Source of the DNA: Choanephora cucurbitarum | Taxonomy: Eukaryota; Mucoromycota; Mucoromycetes; Mucorales; Choanephoraceae | NCBI GenBank assembly: GCA_025331435.1 | Contig: JAIWNI010000019.1 | Coordinates: forward strand, 1 to 64,000 | DNA: 64,000 bases | Direction of reading: 5' to 3' | Notes under the pieces: model-generated | Database searches by the model: none | What the model saw: only the letters and a program-made list of their open reading frames with translations | What the model was told of the DNA's origin: nothing | In this document: piece after piece, positions 58,701-64,000 of the stretch | How the letters are laid out: each line of letters opens with the position of its first letter | Numbering within the stretch: the stretch's first letter is position 1 | Translations under genes and position numbers: made by a program

Positions 58701-60070
58701 CCATAGAATGATTGCCAACATTTTGAAAATTTCATCTTGTTCATATTGCTCTAAACCAATCACATTCATTGCATTCTAATACATCCTAGTGAATACATTT
58801 CTTTTTCCTTCTTCCGTCTTTTGAGTTACTTACAATAGTAGCTTGGAAGTCTTGAGCATCGTCAATACCAGCAACATCAAGACAGCCACTTCGACTGGTA
58901 TACAAGAAGCTTTCAGGTCCTTGGAGACCAAATGATTCTAATGACACCCCCAAAAAGAAAAGAAGTCCCCATAAGTAAGTCTACTTTCTCTTATTTCACA
59001 TTTATACATCTAAGCTTACGTTGATATTCAGGACTAGCTGCTTTTGTCATTTGATAGAAAATATGAAAGTTTCTTTCGTTGTCAATTTGACCAACCACAC
59101 GATTCTATGATAACAGTTAGCTAAAATAGACATAGGTTAGACAATTGCCTGACATATTACCTTTTCTAGCAAATAGTTGGTGATAATCGCACCCACAGGT
59201 TCACCTTGAGCATTAAATTGGATTTCCAAATATTTACCCTAATCAAAGCATCAAGCATTATCACTCTTATTCTCTTCACTTTTGTTGTTGTAATCACTTA
59301 CATGTCTACTAGAATTATCATTTCTTAGGGTTTTTGCACAACCAAAACTTTCAAGCAAGGGATTTGTTGCCAAGACCATTTCCTTGATTTCTTTAATAGA
59401 TGAATTCTGACCATCGCCCGAAACAGCAGCGATATATTGCATAATACGCTTAGCAGCTTCTGTTTTACCAGCACCGGATTCACCACTGATAATAATACAT
59501 TGGTTCTCCTTATAGCTGTTCATATGGTGATAACTGGCTTCAGCAATAGCGAAAACATGAGGTGGCATCTAAAAAAGGTAACCAAACCCAGCTCTATGTC
59601 AATTCATATTATTATTTTAGATAACTTGTTGGTGCTTACCTCAAGTAGGTTCTTGCCCTTATAGCTATTCAACACATCATCTGTATAGATACCCAAGTCT
59701 CGGAAAGGATTGACACTGATCAATACATGACCAATATAAGTCTAAATAGAGAGTATTAGGTATATGTATATACATAAAGGGGAGATGAGCAACTTGCATA
59801 GATTTCGGCGTTTTGCCATCGCTTCTGTAAGTTTTCGTTGATGGCTTCATTGGTAATCTTGGTCAAGAGTGTCATGTCAGACACGCCCACTTGCTTCTTC
59901 TTGACACCTTCTTTCCAGTCTGCTCTTGCAGGACGGTTGGCCTTGATGGCCTTCTTCTCACCTTTCTTTCCAAGTAGTTTCTATAATAGAAAAGTCATTT
60001 GAAGATGGCGTTAGTCAGGTCTAGTTCTTTGAATTTATTCTTTTCTTTCTCTTTCAGGTACCTTTGCCAT
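55718..60070 (-). CDS. MYO5: Class I myosin, long-tailed with SH3 and acidic tail
   Basis: Actin motor of endocytic sites, 1,251 residues. Exons from the start are 60070..60062, 59980..59798, 59741..59640, 59568..59302, 59238..59161, 59104..59020, 58937..58834, 58775..58640, 58572..55841 and 55777..55718. The first coding exon is only nine bases. The second ends at a GC donor (GCAAGT), needed for the conserved EIYTYIGHVL. Seen are the P-loop GESGAGKT (127-134), the PAK-site motif [13 protein letters not shown] (serine about 356), IQ-like repeats, a TH1 tail, an SH3 domain (about 1037-1090) and proline-rich runs on both sides of the SH3. A last exon ends DDDDEW, the Arp2/3-activating acidic motif. 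Confidence 0.94.
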
Positions 60071-62153
60071 TATGTGGTGGAAAAAGAAATGAAGAAGAAG
60101 AAAAAAAGAGAAAAATAAAAATAAATTTGGGATTTTTGCTTGATAAACAATTGGCTGTAAGAAAAAATAAGAGGAAATAATAAGCGATAAAGGTAGTACG
60201 AAAATGATCTCATATGGTTGCAACTAAAACTCTATGCTGTCATTCAATACAATACTTATTGTCTGTTCTATAAAACAAAATGAAGAGAGCAAAAGACTGT
60301 TCTTAGCTAAGCAAAGTGTTTTGGAGAAACAACTGTCGCTAAATTAGAAATAAAAAGCTAGGCACTAGCGTTATCTTGGCAAACATTGAACAAGAAAAAA
60401 AAAAGACTAAGCATTTGTAATAAAAAAAACACAAAGAAAATGGGCTCCTATCTAAAGTATAGTCATTGAACAAATTCAATATGCTGAGACAGTGTTTAGC
60501 TCTCAAAAAAAGTAGAGAAACTGATTTAGGAGGATGTACAGTTAAAGTGATTGGGATATGTAGTCATTTCGTGTTGCACAGTTGTGCTTGGTATGAGCAA
60601 ACAACAGAAGGGCCCTTTTATTTCTTGTAACATACTCACCTGCAATCGTGCATCTTGAAGGTCTTTTACGAAGTAATGGTTTTTCCTTTTTTTTTCGATC
60701 ACACCTTATTCAAATAAACTCAAGTTGCTCCCAAAATATCTCTCTTTCTCCCTCTTCCTTTATTCTCTCAAACAATACAACTACACGTTTTAAAGGCAGT
60801 GAGAAGACAGTGTCCTTTTTTCTTTTCCATTACAGCACTTCGTTGTCTTTACTATTGAATATTGATGATTGTCACGAAATTTAAAAGTAAGAAGTAAGAT
60901 GCTCTCAACAGCCGTTGTGCATTGGTAACAGAGAAACTGTGCTTTCCTTGATTCTCCTTCATCTTGTCAGCAAACAGCACATAGGAAAAGGAGGGATTGC
61001 TGGAGCTGTAGAGCACCTTTGCTTTTCAATATCTGGACTGTAAGAATCCTTATTTCTCTCCAATCAAATAGTTTATTTCTGGAGTCAGCAGTTTATGATG
61101 ACACCTAAGTACATAGCCTAAAGCAAACAAATACCAATGAAGACGTTGTTTCATTGTTGTTCCTGAAGCTCCATATCGATAAAATACACTTTTTCTCTCT
61201 CATCAGTACCACAGCACTATTTATTTTGATGTTTGTACTAACCTAAAAGTAGTATAAATTCATGATTAGCCAGGCTTGAAAGTTACCTCTTGTTTTGAAC
61301 GTATACAATGTGTTTGTCCTTATTTGCATAAGATACATGCTTCTTTCAGTTAAAGCTAACATATTCTTCGTCTTGTTAAGGTTGTTTGTTTATGTGTACA
61401 GTAACGTTGTTCATAAAGATATTGCAGATACGCGCCTAGACTAGCCGATATGCCCAGGCTATCAATCCAAATGCTATTGATCGTCCATATGCATACGCCA
61501 GTGTAAGCTCATGTGTATAAGCTTAAAAAAATAATCCTGACCCTTTTATTTTAAACTTGAGAGACTAATCGATGAATAAACAAACAATGCTTATCTTGAA
61601 AACAAGAAGGCATTCTTCCCTGAAGACAGTAGTACAAGAGTCGACTAAGGTCTGTCTTGTAATATTCGTTCGTTTGACTGATTAGACACAGATAAGTATG
61701 AATTTGCGAATCAACCAATCAGTCACCTTTATATGAGCTTGTACCTACTTTGTGTCGACAGGGGAATTGCTCTCTATCTTTGTTTTGTTTTTGGGGGCCT
61801 ATGTTGAGAAACGGCTATTAGTTTGAACTATCGCAAACAGTATCACGTTGAAACTATAAGACGCAATACTCCAAAACACACCACGATCTTAATGGAACTC
61901 ATTTTCAAGAAATCCCCCATTTGAAACACAAGATATACTGATAACATGCAACAAATTGTTTAAGCCAACCTTAAATCAAGATGATTCCAACTCGAATGTA
62001 TTTTGATTACTTAGTAAAGAGAGAAGGATATGCCTTCTTCTTTCTTTATTATAAATGTATTTATTTTTGTTTCATTCAATAGACACACAATAGTCAATAA
62101 TAAAAATGTGTTTTAAGAAATAATAGTTGTGCTTTTGTTAGCTTGATAGCAGA
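60071..62153. other. Gene-free stretch of 2.1 kb
   Basis: Myosin promoter on one side and ferritin 3' flank on the other. AT-rich with C/T tracts (60670-60770). No exon, RNA gene or repeat supported. Confidence 0.4.
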
Positions 62154-63010
62154 TTAAGCAATTTCAAGAGGGTTACCAGTAGCACGGCTACCAGCACCAG
62201 TGCCTTCTCTGTAGAGTTGTTGGTCCCACAAGTAAACACCAAGACCTTCACCAACACGGTTGAGTTGAGTGACCATATCAGCCAACTTCTTGATAGCCTC
62301 AACTTGCTCACCCAAGTAAGTAGATTCGATAAAGTCACACATTTGAGGGTCATTTTGGCTATCGGCAACCTTGTGCAAGTTCAAGAGAGACTTGTTGACA
62401 TCTTTTTGATATACATGTTAGTCATTGAATTGAAACAAATCATCTTACTTACCTTTTTCGAGTTGGAGAGCAGATTCAATAGCGTTCTTGGCAGACTTCC
62501 AGTCAGTCTACATGGTAAGAAAGAAAAAAAGGTTGTCAGAAACATATTCACACGCCCATACACACACCATCACCACATGTAAATAAGGCGTAGTTGTGTT
62601 TCTAATTCAATCTACGCGGTATTCTCTTACCTCAGGAGCTTGCAAAGCACGAAGAACAACTCTTCCACCTCTGGTGTTAGTGTAATCTAACAGTCAAGTT
62701 TTAGCTAAAGCCTTTCTTTTCACCCTCTTGACTTTATGCTTACCAATTAAACGTTGAGCATGATCTCTTTCTTCATGGGCAGACTCACGAAAGTATTTTT
62801 CCAAACCTTTTTTTTTTTCAAATTAGAATTGTTAGATTTTATTTTATGTTACGTAGCACAAGTAGCAGACAAACCTGGTAAGGCGACAGATGAGTGTTGA
62901 GCCCAAGCTGCCATGGACAAGTAAACTTGAGAAGCTTGCAATTCAGTATTGATCTGTTGGTTCAAGGCTTCTTCGGATTGAGCAGCAAAGTTTTGTTTGG
63001 CAAGAGACAT
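62154..63010 (-). CDS. Ferritin
   Basis: Iron-storage ferritin, 185 residues, forming a 24-mer cage. Exons from the start are 63010..62875, 62806..62744, 62686..62631, 62507..62453 and 62401..62154. The four-helix bundle is clear: [18 protein letters not shown], then [18 protein letters not shown] carrying the ferroxidase glutamates and histidine, then [20 protein letters not shown] and [20 protein letters not shown]. It has no signal peptide, so it is probably cytosolic. Codon use is strongly biased, which suggests high expression. Ascomycete and basidiomycete fungi mostly lack ferritin, so this gene fits an early-diverging fungus. No animal-type iron-response hairpin was seen in the leader. 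Confidence 0.95.
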
Positions 63011-63390
63011 TTTTCTGTTAAATAAAGGAGGAGGGGGTTGACAATTAATGTAAGTGGTTTTGTAAGGAAAAAAAGAAAAAAAAAAGCGTTTCTTGAAATG
63101 TTTGTTTTTATACCTTTTTTTTCTTTTCCTTGTATGACTGTTTCAGTTACACCAAATTGTAACTATAATATTTCTTCTTTCTTATGACAGCTTAAATGCT
63201 TTATTTGGATCAGATAGATCGCTTTTAGGTGTCTGCAATCAGTTGCTCCGATGATAGGATAGTAATTAGCTTAAAAGTAGTAAAATTTCATAGATGTGCA
63301 AGTCGAATTCCGAGAAAATGATTCGTCGGAATATGATAGCAACTTTATTGTTTAAAGCAGATGAAACGTATCACACACAAAGCAATAACA
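63011..63390. promoter_or_regulatory. Ferritin promoter / aminotransferase 3' flank
   Basis: Contains a pyrimidine-rich leader and TTAACAG directly before the ferritin start, which could be a 5'-UTR acceptor. No iron-regulatory GATA pair could be identified with confidence. Confidence 0.35.
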
Positions 63391-64000
63391 TCAATGACTG
63401 TTAAATTTCTCAATGACACGTTGAACAGCGTCTAACCCTTTTTCTAACTGATCCATTGGTGGTCCGAAACTTAATCGAACAAAGTGGTGGCAAGGCGATT
63501 CAAACAATTCGCGTCTATGGGCAGGCTAAAGAGAGGGAATGGTGATTATCTCTTTCTTGTCTTATAAAATCGTTATTTACTTACATTCACATCAAAAAAG
63601 ATACCAGGAACAACAATTCTAATAACAAGAAAAAAAAATTAAGCGTTTCGAAACACAACAAATAAATAACAAGACTCTTACACTTTTTCCTTCAAACATT
63701 CTTCAAAAAAGTGAAGACCAACATTAATGGGCTCAGGTAAATGAGATAGATCAAGCCAGATGTAGAAAGTAGCCTTGGGTGGTACTTTTACCTTGAGGCC
63801 CATCTCTTCTAAGCGTTTTAGTACATAATCCCGCTTTTCTTTAAAGTGGTGCTGAAGTGCCTTTGCCTCTTCACGGAACTTGTTAGGATCCAGGAATGGA
63901 ATTGCAGCCTTTTGGAGAGGATGATTAGCTCCACCTTCAAGATAAGACCCTGCACTTTCCATAGCTGTAATCACTGATTTAGGACCAACAATCCAACAAA
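63391..64000 (-). CDS. Class I/II PLP aminotransferase, N-terminus beyond the window
   Basis: C-terminal third of a fold-type I pyridoxal-phosphate aminotransferase. Exons seen are >64000..63682, 63618..63585 and 63525..63391. The first bases read CWIVGPKSVITAMESAGSYL, the region just after the PLP-lysine segment, so the lysine itself lies outside. Then come KVPPKATFYIWLDLSHLP, IVVPGIFFDVNPAH and HHFVRLSFGPPMDQLEKGLD, with the substrate-carboxylate arginine in VRLSF. The middle exon is only 34 bases. The pattern fits the aspartate/kynurenine/ACC-like group; the exact substrate cannot be told. Confidence 0.85.

Overview
This window is nuclear DNA from a filamentous fungus, most likely a Mucoromycete of the Rhizopus/Mucor kind. 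It is AT-rich with dense, very short GT-AG introns (about 45-80 bases), pyrimidine-rich leaders before many start codons, and a protein set including ferritin, an Integrator subunit, a Zds-type PP2A regulator, Rsc7/Swp82-type chromatin proteins and a Zn2Cys6 regulator. One gene has the layout of a large unnamed Mucoralean family. No prokaryotic features, rRNA, tRNA or CRISPR array were seen. I built the exon structures by hand from splice sites, reading phase and family conservation. Spans give the coding region from start to stop, and exons are listed in the text.

Layout. 1-6.5 kb: end of a mitochondrial rhomboid protease, an Mpv17/Sym1 protein, a chromatin-remodelling subunit joining Rsc7/Swp82 to PHD fingers, and a GFA-fold enzyme. 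6.5-11.9 kb: a gene-poor accessory island with decayed coding fragments, two nearly identical 199-bp structured repeats and a nine-exon gene carrying a PD-(D/E)XK-like motif. 11.9-32 kb: a dense housekeeping block with a dysferlin-domain peroxin, a DUF4112 membrane protein, APC1, a MutL homologue, an ankyrin protein, GET4, a Zn2Cys6 regulator and a PIH1 protein. 32-37.5 kb: a second island with coding fragments, a telomere-like 12-mer, a TMEM184-type transporter and a candidate pseudoknotted RNA. 37.5-48 kb: an RTA1-like protein, an M13 metallopeptidase, NOP10, INTS9 and GID4. 49-64 kb: an F-box protein, ZDS1, a class I myosin, ferritin and a partial aminotransferase.

The genes do not form one pathway. 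Several are core cell machinery: APC1, GET4, NOP10, INTS9, GID4, and actin/cortex proteins. Genes are compact: convergent pairs end 9, 56 and 131 bases apart, and GET4 ends 77 bases before the next gene.

The most interesting items are the duplicated structured repeat (8132-8556), the long-range complementary arms at 36530-36723, the nuclease-like multi-exon family gene, the Rsc7-plus-PHD fusion, and two introns with GC donors that conserved protein motifs support.
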